Shown here piece by piece: positions 17,885-26,789 of a DNA stretch of 64,000 nt (position 1 is the stretch's first letter; each line of letters begins with the position of its first letter). Below the pieces are notes generated by a model, which was given only the letters and a program-made list of their open reading frames with translations, did no database searches and was not told where the DNA came from. Origin of the DNA: Arthrobacter sp. Alg241-R88 (GTDB lineage: Bacteria; Actinomycetota; Actinomycetes; Actinomycetales; Micrococcaceae); assembly GCF_900537115.1 (NCBI RefSeq), contig NZ_UNRG01000002.1, forward strand, positions 591 to 64,590, given 5' to 3'. A program made the position numbers and the translations under genes.

Positions 17885-19515
17885 TGTTCGTGCTCCTTCT
17901 GTGCCGGCACCGCTGCGGGGAGGAACACTTCGAATTTGGCGCCGCGCCGTCCGTTGATGGTCAGGGTACCTCCCAGGCGCTGTACCGCCTGCCGCACCAG
18001 GGCGAGCCCGATGCCCCGGCCGCCGGGGCCCGCCGGCTTTGTACTGTATCCGTGGCGGAAGATGTTCCCCGCAGCGGATGGATCAAGCGGCGCTCCGGAG
18101 TCGTGGACAGAGATGTCGAGGCCTTCCTCATCGGACTCCACCGTCAACTCCACCCGTCGTGGAGCGGGACCTTCCGCCGCGGCATCGATTGCGTTGTCCA
18201 GCAGGTTCCCCAGGATAGTGACCAGGTCCTGGACAGCAATTCCCGCCACAGTCGCTGAGCCCAGCGCCGACACATCCAACTGGACGCCCCGCTCATGGGC
18301 TTCGGCCACCTTGCCCATCACCAGCGCGCCCAGTACCGGCTCGTCCACGGAGCTGACCATGTCATCCGTTAGCTGCTGGCTGAGTTCCAGGTCCTTGGTG
18401 GCAAAGTCCAAAGCCTCTTGGGTGCGCCCAAGCTCCAGTAGTGAAACCATCGTATGGAGCCGGTTCGCATGCTCGTGGGTTTGCGCCCGCAGCGCGTCCG
18501 AGAGGGTCCGCATGGTTGCCAGCTCGTTTCCCAGCGCCTCGATCTCGGTCCGGTCGCGCAGCGTGGCCACCGTGCCGTACACAGGGGTCCTGCCACGGCT
18601 GCCGGCGGTCTCCGGCCCCTTGGCAGGCCCCTGGTTCACCACCAGGACGCGCGATCCGGCCAGGACGATCTCGTCCTTGGCCGTGCGGCCGGACTCGAAC
18701 AGGCCGCGGAGTTCATCATCGAGGGGAAGGTCGGCCAGCGATGGCGGTCGGATGGGATCCCTGGTGCCGGTTTCATCAAGGCCCAGCAGTTCGGCGGCCT
18801 GGTCGTTGTACATAACAACACTGCCTTTGGTGTCGATCAGGATCAGGCCCTCACGCACCGAATGCAGCACGGACTCGTAGTAGGCAAACAACTGCGCCAG
18901 TTGCTCCGGCCCCCAGCCCCGGGTGACACGGCGCAGATACCGGCCCAACAGCCAGGATGCCACGGAGCCGCCCACCAGCAGGGCAAGGCCGATGGCCAAC
19001 AGGGCTGGCAGGCGGGCGGCGAAGGCAACATCCACGGTTCCCACTGTGACCCCGGCGGCCACCAATGCCCTGACCGTACCGCCCGCATCCTTGACCGGAA
19101 CGATGGTCCTTACGGACGGCCCTAGGGTGCCGGCGGTGACCTCGGTGAGGGTTCCACCCTTGAGTGCTGCGTCAACGGAGCCGATGTAGGGGCGCCCTAT
19201 TTCCTCGTCACGCGGATGGGTCCAGCGGGTACGGTCCGGGGCCATGATGGTGATGAAGTCGACGTCGGCCGCGGCCATAACGTCGCGCGTATAGGGCTGC
19301 AGGAGGGCAGTGGGATCCGGAGCCGCAGCCGCTTCCAGAACCAGAGGATTTGCCGCCACCGAGGCCGCGATTCCTGCCATCCGCCGGCCGGCCTCGTCAT
19401 AGGTACGGTCCCGGGCGTCCACGTACGTGGCCGACCCGACGATGGCGATGAACGCCACCACAATCAGCAGGTTCGCCACGAAGAGCCGTCGGGCGATACT
19501 CCAGCGGTGGATCAT
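17881..19515 (-). CDS. CitA/DcuS-family sensor histidine kinase
   Basis: A 544-residue membrane kinase. Transmembrane segments are at about 11-30 and 170-190, enclosing an extracytoplasmic sensor domain of Cache/PDC type (about 31-168). A cytoplasmic PAS domain (about 205-325) and the catalytic core follow. The phospho-acceptor region is THEHANRLH with H347; the N-box is NLLDNAIDAA and the G-box GRGIGLALVRQAV. The ATG at 19515 is chosen for its GGGAGG site. The family senses C4-dicarboxylates or citrate; the ligand here is inferred from the adjacent transporter. Confidence 0.92.
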   Translation of the reverse strand: MIHRWSIARRLFVANLLIVVAFIAIVGSATYVDARDRTYDEAGRRMAGIAASVAANPLVLEAAAAPDPTALLQPYTRDVMAAADVDFITIMAPDRTRWTHPRDEEIGRPYIGSVDAALKGGTLTEVTAGTLGPSVRTIVPVKDAGGTVRALVAAGVTVGTVDVAFAARLPALLAIGLALLVGGSVASWLLGRYLRRVTRGWGPEQLAQLFAYYESVLHSVREGLILIDTKGSVVMYNDQAAELLGLDETGTRDPIRPPSLADLPLDDELRGLFESGRTAKDEIVLAGSRVLVVNQGPAKGPETAGSRGRTPVYGTVATLRDRTEIEALGNELATMRTLSDALRAQTHEHANRLHTMVSLLELGRTQEALDFATKDLELSQQLTDDMVSSVDEPVLGALVMGKVAEAHERGVQLDVSALGSATVAGIAVQDLVTILGNLLDNAIDAAAEGPAPRRVELTVESDEEGLDISVHDSGAPLDPSAAGNIFRHGYSTKPAGPGGRGIGLALVRQAVQRLGGTLTINGRRGAKFEVFLPAAVPAQKEHEQ

Positions 19516-19573
19516 CTGTACCTCCCGGCATCTTCCGCACAAACATGGGCTCCACGACCAATATGAACGCAAC

Positions 19574-19589
19574 GGTGAGCTGGGTCACC
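19574..19589. promoter_or_regulatory. CRP/GlxR-like palindrome upstream of dctA
   Basis: GGTGAGCTGGGTCACC is a 16-bp palindrome of the form GTGA-N6-TCAC, the inner core of the CRP/GlxR consensus TGTGA-N6-TCACA. It lies between the kinase and dctA, 91 bp upstream of the dctA ATG. Confidence 0.5.
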
Positions 19590-19680
19590 ACCTGCCCAAT
19601 GATGGATATCACACCGGAGGACGCGTTCAGCCCAGAGATTGTGCCGCAGCGTCTATCAGATTATCCAAAGGAGACACATC

Positions 19681-21027
19681 ATGGCTTCTCAACGAGGAGA
19701 GTCGCTTGACACCGTGAAGACGCGGCGCAAGGGCATCGACAAATCGCACTACCTCTACATCGCGGTTATCGCCGCCGTCATCCTCGGCGCGTTGGTGGGA
19801 CTGATGTTCCCTGAGGTGGGCAAGTCCATGAAGCCGCTTGGCGACGGCTTCATCAAACTCATCAAGATGATGATCGCTCCGGTCATCTTCTGCACCATCG
19901 TCCTGGGCATCGGCTCGATCGCGAAGGCTGCCACCGTAGGCAAGGTAGGCGGCCTGGCGCTGGGCTACTTCGTCCTGATGTCGACGTTCGCGCTCGCCAT
20001 CGGCTTGGTGGTCGGCAACTTGATCCACCCGGGCGAGGGCCTGAAGCTTGCTCCCTACGACCCCAACAAGAAGGCGGAAGTAGACAGCACCGTTGCCTTC
20101 CTCCTTGGCATCATTCCAGGAGATATTCCCGTTCTCCCCACCCTCTTTGCTGCAATCCTCGTAGGGTTTGCCCTCCAGAAGATGGGCCCGCAGGGAGCTC
20201 CCATCCTCAAGGCAATCGGCCACGGCCAGGTCCTCGTATTCCGCATCCTGATCATGATCATGTGGCTTGCCCCCGTGGGCGCCTTCGGTGCCATCGCCGC
20301 TGTCGTGGGAGCTACCGGCGTCCAGGCCATTGTCAGCATGTTCACCCTGATGGCTGCCTTCTACATCACCTGCGCACTGTTCATCGTGGTCATCCTGGGC
20401 GGCCTGCTCAAGGTGGTCACGGGCGTCAACATCTTCAAGCTGATGAAGTACCTGGGCCGCGAGTACCTGCTCATCTTCTCCACGTCATCCTCCGAAGCTG
20501 CCCTGCCCCGCCTGATCGCCAAGATGGAACACCTCGGTGTCTCCAAGCCCGTTGTGGGCGTCACGGTACCCACCGGCTACTCCTTCAACCTCGACGGAAC
20601 GGCCATCTACCTGACCATGGCCTCCCTGTTCGTTGCCAACGCGATGGGCACGCCGCTGGACCTGGGCGCACAGGTCTCCCTGCTCATCTTCATGATCATT
20701 GCCTCCAAGGGCGCAGCCGGTGTCACCGGTGCCGGCCTTGCCACGCTCGCTGCCGGCCTGCAGGCCCACAAGCCCGAACTGCTGGGCGGCGTGGGCATGA
20801 TCGTAGGCATCGACCGGTTCATGTCCGAGGCCCGCGCCCTGACCAACTTCACCGGAAACGCCGTAGCCACCGTGCTCATTGGCACTTGGGTCAAGGAGAT
20901 CGACGGCGGCCAGGTCAACCAGGTGCTCTCCGGTGAACTGCCCTTCGACGAGCAGACCATGATTGCCGGCCACGCGGAGCCTGCAGTTGCTGAAACCGAA
21001 GCACGGCCGGTGCCTGCGAACGCCTAG
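19681..21027 (+). CDS. dctA: C4-dicarboxylate transporter DctA
   Basis: A 448-residue secondary carrier of the dicarboxylate/amino acid:cation symporter family, importing succinate, fumarate or malate. Several membrane helices are obvious, and the family signatures are clear: the serine-rich STSSSEAALPRL re-entrant loop, the NLDGTAIY motif and the later GVTGAGLATLAA segment with DRFMSEARALTNFTGNAVA. The ATG at 19681 follows AAAGGAG; the open frame extends further upstream without support. It is divergent from the CitAB-type system, its probable regulator. The C-terminal tail is Ala/Glu/Pro-rich. Confidence 0.95.
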   Translation: MASQRGESLDTVKTRRKGIDKSHYLYIAVIAAVILGALVGLMFPEVGKSMKPLGDGFIKLIKMMIAPVIFCTIVLGIGSIAKAATVGKVGGLALGYFVLMSTFALAIGLVVGNLIHPGEGLKLAPYDPNKKAEVDSTVAFLLGIIPGDIPVLPTLFAAILVGFALQKMGPQGAPILKAIGHGQVLVFRILIMIMWLAPVGAFGAIAAVVGATGVQAIVSMFTLMAAFYITCALFIVVILGGLLKVVTGVNIFKLMKYLGREYLLIFSTSSSEAALPRLIAKMEHLGVSKPVVGVTVPTGYSFNLDGTAIYLTMASLFVANAMGTPLDLGAQVSLLIFMIIASKGAAGVTGAGLATLAAGLQAHKPELLGGVGMIVGIDRFMSEARALTNFTGNAVATVLIGTWVKEIDGGQVNQVLSGELPFDEQTMIAGHAEPAVAETEARPVPANA

Positions 21028-21052
21028 GCCGCAGCACCCCGGAGCCACCGCC

Positions 21053-21085
21053 ACTGCCTCCGCAGCCTTATGCTGCGGGGGCAGT
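21053..21085 (+). terminator. hairpin after dctA
   Basis: A 14-bp stem, ACTGCCTCCGCAGC / GCTGCGGGGGCAGT with one T-G wobble and a CTTAT loop, begins 25 bp after the dctA stop. A weak A/T stretch follows at some distance. It separates dctA from the parA operon. Confidence 0.75.
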
Positions 21086-21261
21086 TGCGTGCGGGGAAAA
21101 AGGCAACCTTCGACCTCAGCTAGAGGGTCAAGGCTCAACATCCGGGGAAAGTCAAGTTGCCTGGAATACCGTGTCGGGCGCTGTAACCTTGGGGAGAAGA
21201 AGGAGCGTTGCTGGCCAGCCAGCGGCAGGAAATCACCGTCATCGAAAGTGTGGATAGATAC

Positions 21262-22161
21262 GTGAGCAGCGAACAGGGTTCGGCAACTCTGGAGGGCACG
21301 CAATTCGACCTGGAAGACGCGGTGATGGGACCCACGGGGCGCCCATACCGCGAGTTCCCGGAACCTGCGCCCCTGGCCTCCCACGGTCCGGCCCGCGTCA
21401 TCGCCATGGTGAACCAAAAGGGTGGGGTCGGAAAGACCACGTCCACCATTAACCTTGCTGCGGCGCTGGCTGAGTACGGCCGGCGGGTGCTTTTGGTCGA
21501 CTTCGATCCCCAGGGCGCCCTGTCTGCCGGCCTGGGCGTGAATCCGCATGAACTCGACCTCACGGTGTACAACGTGCTGATGGACCGCAAGGTGGACATC
21601 CGCGATGCCATCCACCAGACCGGCGTGGAAAACGTGGACCTCCTGCCCGCTAACATCGACCTCTCCGCGGCTGAAGTCCAGTTGGTCAACGAGGTGGCCC
21701 GCGAGCAGGTCCTGGACCGCGCCCTCAAGAAAGTCGAAGACGATTACGACGTCGTCCTCATCGACTGCCAGCCGTCCCTTGGCCTCCTGACCGTCAACGC
21801 CCTCACCGCGGCGCACGGTGTCATCATCCCGTTGATCTGCGAGTTCTTTGCCCTCCGTGCCGTGGCGCTGCTGGTGGAGACCATCGACAAGGTCCAGGAC
21901 AGGCTCAACCCCCGCCTGCAGGTGGACGGCGTGCTGGCCACCATGTACGACGCCCGGACACTGCACAGCCGCGAGGTCATCACCCGGCTGGTGGAGGCCT
22001 TCGGCGACAAGGTCTTCGAGACCGTGATCAAGCGCTCCATCAAGTTCGCCGACGCCACCGTTGCCGCGGAGCCGATCACCAGCTACGCCGGCAACCACGT
22101 AGGCGCCGACGCCTACCGCCGGCTCGCCAAGGAACTGATCTCGCGCGGCGGCGCGCCCTAG
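21262..22161 (+). CDS. parA: ParA/Soj-family ATPase in the segregation operon
   Basis: A ParA-type ATPase with the deviant Walker A NQKGGVGKTT (KGGVGKTT at residues 53-60 from the chosen start), then VLLVDFDPQGAL and the Walker B region DDYDVVLIDCQPSLG. The GTG at 21262 gives the N-terminus MSSEQGSATLEGTQF; a TTG at 21208 or GTG at 21250 are possible. It directly precedes scpA, the order of Mycobacterium Rv1708-Rv1710. No parB is adjacent, so this is likely a second ParA-like protein working with condensin rather than the oriC-proximal ParA. Confidence 0.92.
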   Translation: MSSEQGSATLEGTQFDLEDAVMGPTGRPYREFPEPAPLASHGPARVIAMVNQKGGVGKTTSTINLAAALAEYGRRVLLVDFDPQGALSAGLGVNPHELDLTVYNVLMDRKVDIRDAIHQTGVENVDLLPANIDLSAAEVQLVNEVAREQVLDRALKKVEDDYDVVLIDCQPSLGLLTVNALTAAHGVIIPLICEFFALRAVALLVETIDKVQDRLNPRLQVDGVLATMYDARTLHSREVITRLVEAFGDKVFETVIKRSIKFADATVAAEPITSYAGNHVGADAYRRLAKELISRGGAP

Positions 22162-22168
22162 CTACCCG

Positions 22169-22981
22169 GTGGCCGAATCCAAGCCCGGCTTTGAGGTGCG
22201 GCTGGCCAACTTCACGGGTCCCTTCGACCTCCTGCTCGGACTGATCGCCAAGCACCAGCTGGACATCACCGAGGTAGCCATCGCTACGGTGACCGACGAA
22301 TTCATCAAGTACATCCGGAACCTGCAGAAGCTGGGCGAGGAGTGGGCCTTGGATGAGGCCAGCGAATTCCTGGTGATTGCCGCAACGCTGCTGGACCTCA
22401 AGGCTGCCCGGCTCCTTCCTGCGGGAGAAGTTGAAAACGATGAGGACATCGCGCTGCTCGAAGCCAGGGACCTGCTCTTCGCGCGGCTGCTCCAGTACAA
22501 AGCCTTTAAGCACGTGGCGGGACTGCTCGGCGAATCCCTCCACCAGGAGGCAATGCGGTTCCCCCGGCAGGTCGCCCTGGAGGAACACTTCGCGGCCATG
22601 CTTCCCGAGCTGGTCTGGAAACACAGTCCGGAACAGTTCGCCCGCCTGGCCGAAGCCGCGCTGCAGCCCAAGGTTCCGAAGCAAACAGAGGTAGGACTGG
22701 CACACCTGCACGGCGGCAATGTCAGCGTCAAGGAGCAGGCAGAAGCAATGGGCCTGCGTCTTCAGGGTGAATCACCGCTGACCTTCCGGGCCTTGATCGC
22801 CGATGCAGAGTCCACCCTGGTAGTGGTTGCACGGTTCCTTGCCCTCCTGGAGCTGTTCCGGGACAAGGCGGTTTCCTTCGACCAGTTGTCGCCGCTGGGG
22901 GACCTTGCCGTGCATTGGACTGCCGGGAACGGGGAATGGTCGGCGGAAAATCTGAGCGAAGAATTTGAGGAGCAGCTGTGA
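22169..22981 (+). CDS. scpA: segregation and condensation protein A
   Basis: A 270-residue kleisin that bridges SMC heads in the condensin complex. The N-terminus FEVRLANFTGPFDLLLGLIAKHQLDITEVAIA is diagnostic. A helical middle and a C-terminal winged-helix region (LIADAESTLVVVARFLALLELFRD) follow. It starts with GTG, 7 bp after the parA stop, and overlaps scpB by 4 bp. Length agrees with the family. Confidence 0.95.
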   Translation: MAESKPGFEVRLANFTGPFDLLLGLIAKHQLDITEVAIATVTDEFIKYIRNLQKLGEEWALDEASEFLVIAATLLDLKAARLLPAGEVENDEDIALLEARDLLFARLLQYKAFKHVAGLLGESLHQEAMRFPRQVALEEHFAAMLPELVWKHSPEQFARLAEAALQPKVPKQTEVGLAHLHGGNVSVKEQAEAMGLRLQGESPLTFRALIADAESTLVVVARFLALLELFRDKAVSFDQLSPLGDLAVHWTAGNGEWSAENLSEEFEEQL

Positions 22982-23640
22982 CCGGGCAGGCAACAGAAGG
23001 TACCAGCGAAGGGGAGCCGGACGTCGCACACCTTCCGGGTGGGGCCAAAGCAGCCCTTGAAGCGGTGCTGATGGTGATAGACCAACCCGCCACGGAGGAA
23101 GAACTGGCTGCCGGACTCGAACTTCCCGTTGACGCGGTCGGTGCCCTGCTTGCAGAACTTCAGCGGGATTATAGCGGCTATACTGTTAAAGCCCCGGATA
23201 TGGATCAAGCCAGTGGAACTGGTTTTGGCTCCAGCCCCCGGGGTTTTGAATTGCGGAAGGTCGCCGGCGGCTGGCGGATCTACTCCCGTACTGAATTCGC
23301 CCACATCGTGGGCAAATATGTGCTGGAGGGACAAACAGCCAGGCTTACCCAGGCCGCCCTGGAAACGCTCGCGGTTATTGCATACCGCCAGCCGGTCTCC
23401 AGGGCCAGGGTTTCCGCAATCAGGGGAGTCAATGTTGACTCTGTCGTACGGACGCTCGCCCAGCGCGGACTCATCGAGGACTCGGGAACGGATCCGGAGT
23501 CCGGCGCGGTCCTCTACCGGACCACCTCATATTTCCTGGAACGGATGGGAATCAGTTCGGTGGCTGAGCTGCCGCAGCTGTCCCCGCACCTCCCGGGGCT
23601 GGACGGGATTGCGGAGTTCTACGACGCCGAAGGAATGTAG
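22978..23640 (+). CDS. scpB: segregation and condensation protein B
   Basis: A 220-residue condensin accessory protein with two winged-helix domains. Typical segments are AALEAVLMVIDQPATEEELA and TLAVIAYRQPVSRARVSAIRGVNVDSVVRTL. It starts with GTG inside the GTGA overlap with scpA, so expression is coupled. An inserted, less conserved loop (residues about 65-85, APDMDQASGTGFGSSPRGF) is present. It acts with ScpA and SMC in chromosome compaction. Confidence 0.95.
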   Translation: MTGQATEGTSEGEPDVAHLPGGAKAALEAVLMVIDQPATEEELAAGLELPVDAVGALLAELQRDYSGYTVKAPDMDQASGTGFGSSPRGFELRKVAGGWRIYSRTEFAHIVGKYVLEGQTARLTQAALETLAVIAYRQPVSRARVSAIRGVNVDSVVRTLAQRGLIEDSGTDPESGAVLYRTTSYFLERMGISSVAELPQLSPHLPGLDGIAEFYDAEGM

Positions 23641-23754
23641 CCAGGGCACCGCCTTGGCGGCACGCAAGAGTACTTATAAGGGCAGATTATTTCTGCACGG
23701 CTGGTTAAGGTTGTCCTTGGACACCTTTCCGGTCAACATATCGAAGGACGGGTC

Positions 23755-24963
23755 ATGACACAGGCGGGACGCCAGGGTTCACCACGTAAAGGTTCGGGAC
23801 GTGACGGTACCGAACGCAACACATCACAGCGCAGCACCTCACAGGGCGGCGCTTCCGGCGGCGGGTTCCGCGGCGGGGCCGCCAAGCGCGGCGGCGGATT
23901 CGGCAGCGACCGCCCGCACCGCTCACCCAAGCCGCGCGAGGAGCGGTTCATCGATCCGGACCAGGCTCCGGGCGGTGGCCAGGGGGGCCGTGGAGCAACG
24001 GAACCCAAATCTGCAAAGCCTTCCTCCCGGAAGCCTGCAGTACGCAAGCCGGGTGCCAAGAAGGCCCCGGGAACGCCGGGCGCGCTGAAGCCAAAACCAC
24101 GGACCGGCGCCCCGGGCGCGGCAGCTTCCCGTGCTTTCGGCAGCGAACGTTTCGGCCAGAACCTGGGTCCGGTACGCCGGCCGAGTCGGAAGAAAGGCCC
24201 CCGCGGCGAGGTTCCCCAGTCGGAACTCCACGATGCCGACGGCGTGCGCCTGCAGAAGGTCATGGCCTCCGCGGGTGTCGCGTCACGCCGCGTCTGCGAG
24301 GAGATGATTGCCGAGGGCCGCGTGGAAGTGGACGGCCAGGTAGTCACCGAGCTCGGCGTCCGCGTCGATCCCAAGACCGCCGTCATCCACGTTGACGGGC
24401 TGCGGATCCAGTTGGACGAGAACCTGGTGTACATGGTGTTCAACAAGCCCAAGGGCGTCGTCTCCACCATGGAGGACCCCGAGGGCCGCCCGTGCATCAG
24501 TGACTTCCTTCGCCACCAGCACGGCGAACGCCTGTTCCATGTGGGCCGGCTCGACGTCGCCACCGAGGGGCTGCTGCTGCTGACGAACGACGGCGAACTT
24601 GCCAACCGCCTGACGCACCCCTCCTACGAGGTGCCCAAGACCTACCTGGTCCAGGTCCGCGGCCCCTTCCCGCAGGGAATCGGCGCCCAGCTCAAGGAAG
24701 GCGTGGAACTGGAGGACGGCTTTGCCTCGGTGGATTCCTTCCGCCTCGTTGACTCCACTCCCGGCCACGTCCTGATCGAGGTAGTACTGCACTCGGGCAA
24801 GAACCGCATCGTCCGCCGCCTCTTCGACGCCGTCGGATTCCCGGTCCTGCGGCTTGTCCGCGTCAAGGTGGGACCCATCGGTTTGGGCGACCAGCGCCAG
24901 GGAAGCATCCGCAACCTCGGCAAGCAGGAAGTCGGCCATCTGCTGGCATCCGTAGGGCTCTGA
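23755..24963 (+). CDS. rluB: rRNA pseudouridine synthase, RsuA/RluB family
   Basis: A 402-residue protein. The first 155 residues are a basic, Gly/Arg/Lys/Pro-rich low-complexity extension. An S4 domain (VRLQKVMASAGVASRRVCEEMIAEGRV) and the catalytic pseudouridine synthase domain follow, with the active-site Asp in GRLDVATEGLLLLTNDGELA. The family isomerises a uridine in 23S (or 16S) rRNA. The position after scpB matches Mycobacterium Rv1711. The long basic tail is reminiscent of the repeat half of the TPR protein and is probably RNA-binding. A 114-bp gap before it has a possible TATAAG -10 at 23675. Confidence 0.93.
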   Translation: MTQAGRQGSPRKGSGRDGTERNTSQRSTSQGGASGGGFRGGAAKRGGGFGSDRPHRSPKPREERFIDPDQAPGGGQGGRGATEPKSAKPSSRKPAVRKPGAKKAPGTPGALKPKPRTGAPGAAASRAFGSERFGQNLGPVRRPSRKKGPRGEVPQSELHDADGVRLQKVMASAGVASRRVCEEMIAEGRVEVDGQVVTELGVRVDPKTAVIHVDGLRIQLDENLVYMVFNKPKGVVSTMEDPEGRPCISDFLRHQHGERLFHVGRLDVATEGLLLLTNDGELANRLTHPSYEVPKTYLVQVRGPFPQGIGAQLKEGVELEDGFASVDSFRLVDSTPGHVLIEVVLHSGKNRIVRRLFDAVGFPVLRLVRVKVGPIGLGDQRQGSIRNLGKQEVGHLLASVGL

Positions 24964-24966
24964 GGC

Positions 24967-26076
24967 ATGTCCGCTTTCCACAGCCAGGGCCGCGGGCACC
25001 TGGACGGACCCGTGGTGGTCCTCGGCACGGGGCTGCTGGGCACCAGCATCGGGCTGGGCCTGCGCGGCCGCGGCGTTCCGGTTTACCTGTCCGACCCTTC
25101 GCCCACCAACCAGGCTGTTGCGGTGGATATCGGTGCCGGCCAACCCCTGGCCGGGCTTGCGGGTGGTTCGCCGCAGCTGGTGGTTGTCGCCGCCCCGCCG
25201 GACGTCACGGCCGATGTTGTGGCAAAGGCCCTGGCTGACTACCCGGACTCCGTGGTGGTGGACATCGCAAGCGTCAAGGCGGAGATCCTCTCGGCGCTGC
25301 GCAGCCGCGGCGTGGACCTCTCCCGCTACGTGGGCACACACCCTATGGCCGGACGGGAAAAGTCCGGGCCGGTCGCAGCCCGCGGGGAGCTCTTCACCTC
25401 GATGCCCTGGGTGGTGTGCCCGTCGGAGGAAACCTCCGGCGCAGCCCTCCAGACGGCCCGTTCGCTGGCCACGGACCTGGGGGCGGTTGTTTCCCAGTTC
25501 ACCGCCGACGAACACGACGAAGCCGTGGCCCTGGTATCGCACCTGCCGCAGGTTATGTCATCGCTCCTGGCCAGCCGGCTGCAGGGGACGCCACTGCACG
25601 CGTTGTCCCTCGCGGGCAACGGACTGCGCGACGTTACCCGGATCGCTGCCAGTGATCCATCCCTGTGGGTGCAGATCCTGGGCGGCAATGCAGCCAAGGT
25701 GGTGGAGATCCTTTACGGCGTGCGGGAGGACCTCAACCGCCTGATCGGCACACTGGAGGAGCCCACCGCACCCGGCGCCCGGCTTGACCTCGCACAGCTG
25801 ATGAGTGAAGGCAACGCCGGCCAGGCCAGGATTCCGGGCAAGCACGGCGGTCCTCCCCAGGCGTATTCGTGGCTTACCGTCCTGGTGGACGACAAGCCGG
25901 GCCAGATTGCCCGGCTCCTTACGGAAATCGGGGAGATCGGCGTGAACCTTGAGGACCTGCGCCTGGACCATTCATCGGGCCAGAACGTGGGTATGGTGGA
26001 AATCTCCGTGTTGCCGAATAAGCATGACCACCTGATCGAAGCACTTAACGACCGCGGATGGCGGGTACTCCAGTAA
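24967..26076 (+). CDS. tyrA: prephenate dehydrogenase
   Basis: A 369-residue enzyme of tyrosine biosynthesis, oxidatively decarboxylating prephenate to 4-hydroxyphenylpyruvate. The NAD(P)-binding GTGLLGTSIG is near residue 19 and THPMAGREKSG carries the conserved substrate-binding histidine. A C-terminal ACT domain (about 300-369, WLTVLVDDKPGQIARLLTEI) suggests feedback inhibition by tyrosine. It starts 3 bp after rluB and its stop overlaps the cmk start by one base. Confidence 0.94.
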   Translation: MSAFHSQGRGHLDGPVVVLGTGLLGTSIGLGLRGRGVPVYLSDPSPTNQAVAVDIGAGQPLAGLAGGSPQLVVVAAPPDVTADVVAKALADYPDSVVVDIASVKAEILSALRSRGVDLSRYVGTHPMAGREKSGPVAARGELFTSMPWVVCPSEETSGAALQTARSLATDLGAVVSQFTADEHDEAVALVSHLPQVMSSLLASRLQGTPLHALSLAGNGLRDVTRIAASDPSLWVQILGGNAAKVVEILYGVREDLNRLIGTLEEPTAPGARLDLAQLMSEGNAGQARIPGKHGGPPQAYSWLTVLVDDKPGQIARLLTEIGEIGVNLEDLRLDHSSGQNVGMVEISVLPNKHDHLIEALNDRGWRVLQ

Positions 26077-26789
26077 TGACACAAGAACTTCTTGACACCC
26101 TGCCCGCGCTCCGGATCGGCCGGCCGCTGGTGGTGGCCATCGACGGGCCGTCGGGCTCCGGAAAGTCCAGTGTCAGCAAGGAAGTGGCCCGCCGGCTCCG
26201 GCTCGCCTACTTGGACACCGGTGCCATGTACCGGGCACTGACCTGGTTCTGCGTCACCAAAGGCATCGACCTGGAGGACAGTGCGTCTGTGGAGCAGGCG
26301 TCCCGGGACCTGGTCCTGGACCTGAGTACAAGCCCCCAGGTGGAGTACGTCCGGGTGGACGGGACCGACGTCACCGACGCAATCCGTGAGCCTGCCATCT
26401 CCTCAGCTGTCAGTTCCGTGGCCACCACGCTGGGAGCCAGGACAGAGCTCATCCGGCGCCAGCGCGAACTGATCGAAAAGCACCACCGCCGCATGGTGGT
26501 GGAAGGCAGGGACATCACCACCGTCGTCGCGCCCGGGGCTGAAGTGCGGATGCTGCTCACCGCCAGCGAGGAAGCACGGCTGCGCCGGCGCGGAATCCAG
26601 CTCGGCGGCACCCAGGATGCCGAGCAACTGGCGGCCCAAGTGACCCACCGCGACGCCAAAGACTCCACGGTGGTCAACTTCACGCAGGCTGCGTCCGGTG
26701 TGGTCACCCTGGATTCCTCAGACCTGGACTTCGACCAGACGGTTGCCGCGGCCCTCGTGATAGTGACCAAGGTCCTGAACCGTGACTGA
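26076..26789 (+). CDS. cmk: cytidylate kinase
   Basis: A 237-residue (d)CMP kinase. Walker A is GPSGSGKS at residues 24-31, followed by YLDTGAMYRALTWF and the conserved GRDITTVVAP motif. I place the start at 26076 in the TAATG overlap with tyrA; an in-frame ATG at 26058 inside tyrA is possible. The order rluB-cmk-der is classic in Actinobacteria (Rv1711-Rv1713); tyrA and plsC are inserted into it here. Confidence 0.95.
   Translation: MTQELLDTLPALRIGRPLVVAIDGPSGSGKSSVSKEVARRLRLAYLDTGAMYRALTWFCVTKGIDLEDSASVEQASRDLVLDLSTSPQVEYVRVDGTDVTDAIREPAISSAVSSVATTLGARTELIRRQRELIEKHHRRMVVEGRDITTVVAPGAEVRMLLTASEEARLRRRGIQLGGTQDAEQLAAQVTHRDAKDSTVVNFTQAASGVVTLDSSDLDFDQTVAAALVIVTKVLNRD

Noticed and set aside
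11387..21207. Integrated mobile element
   Set aside because: No integrase, transposase, att repeat or tRNA edge was seen at the borders; xerD is the housekeeping recombinase, with standard neighbours.
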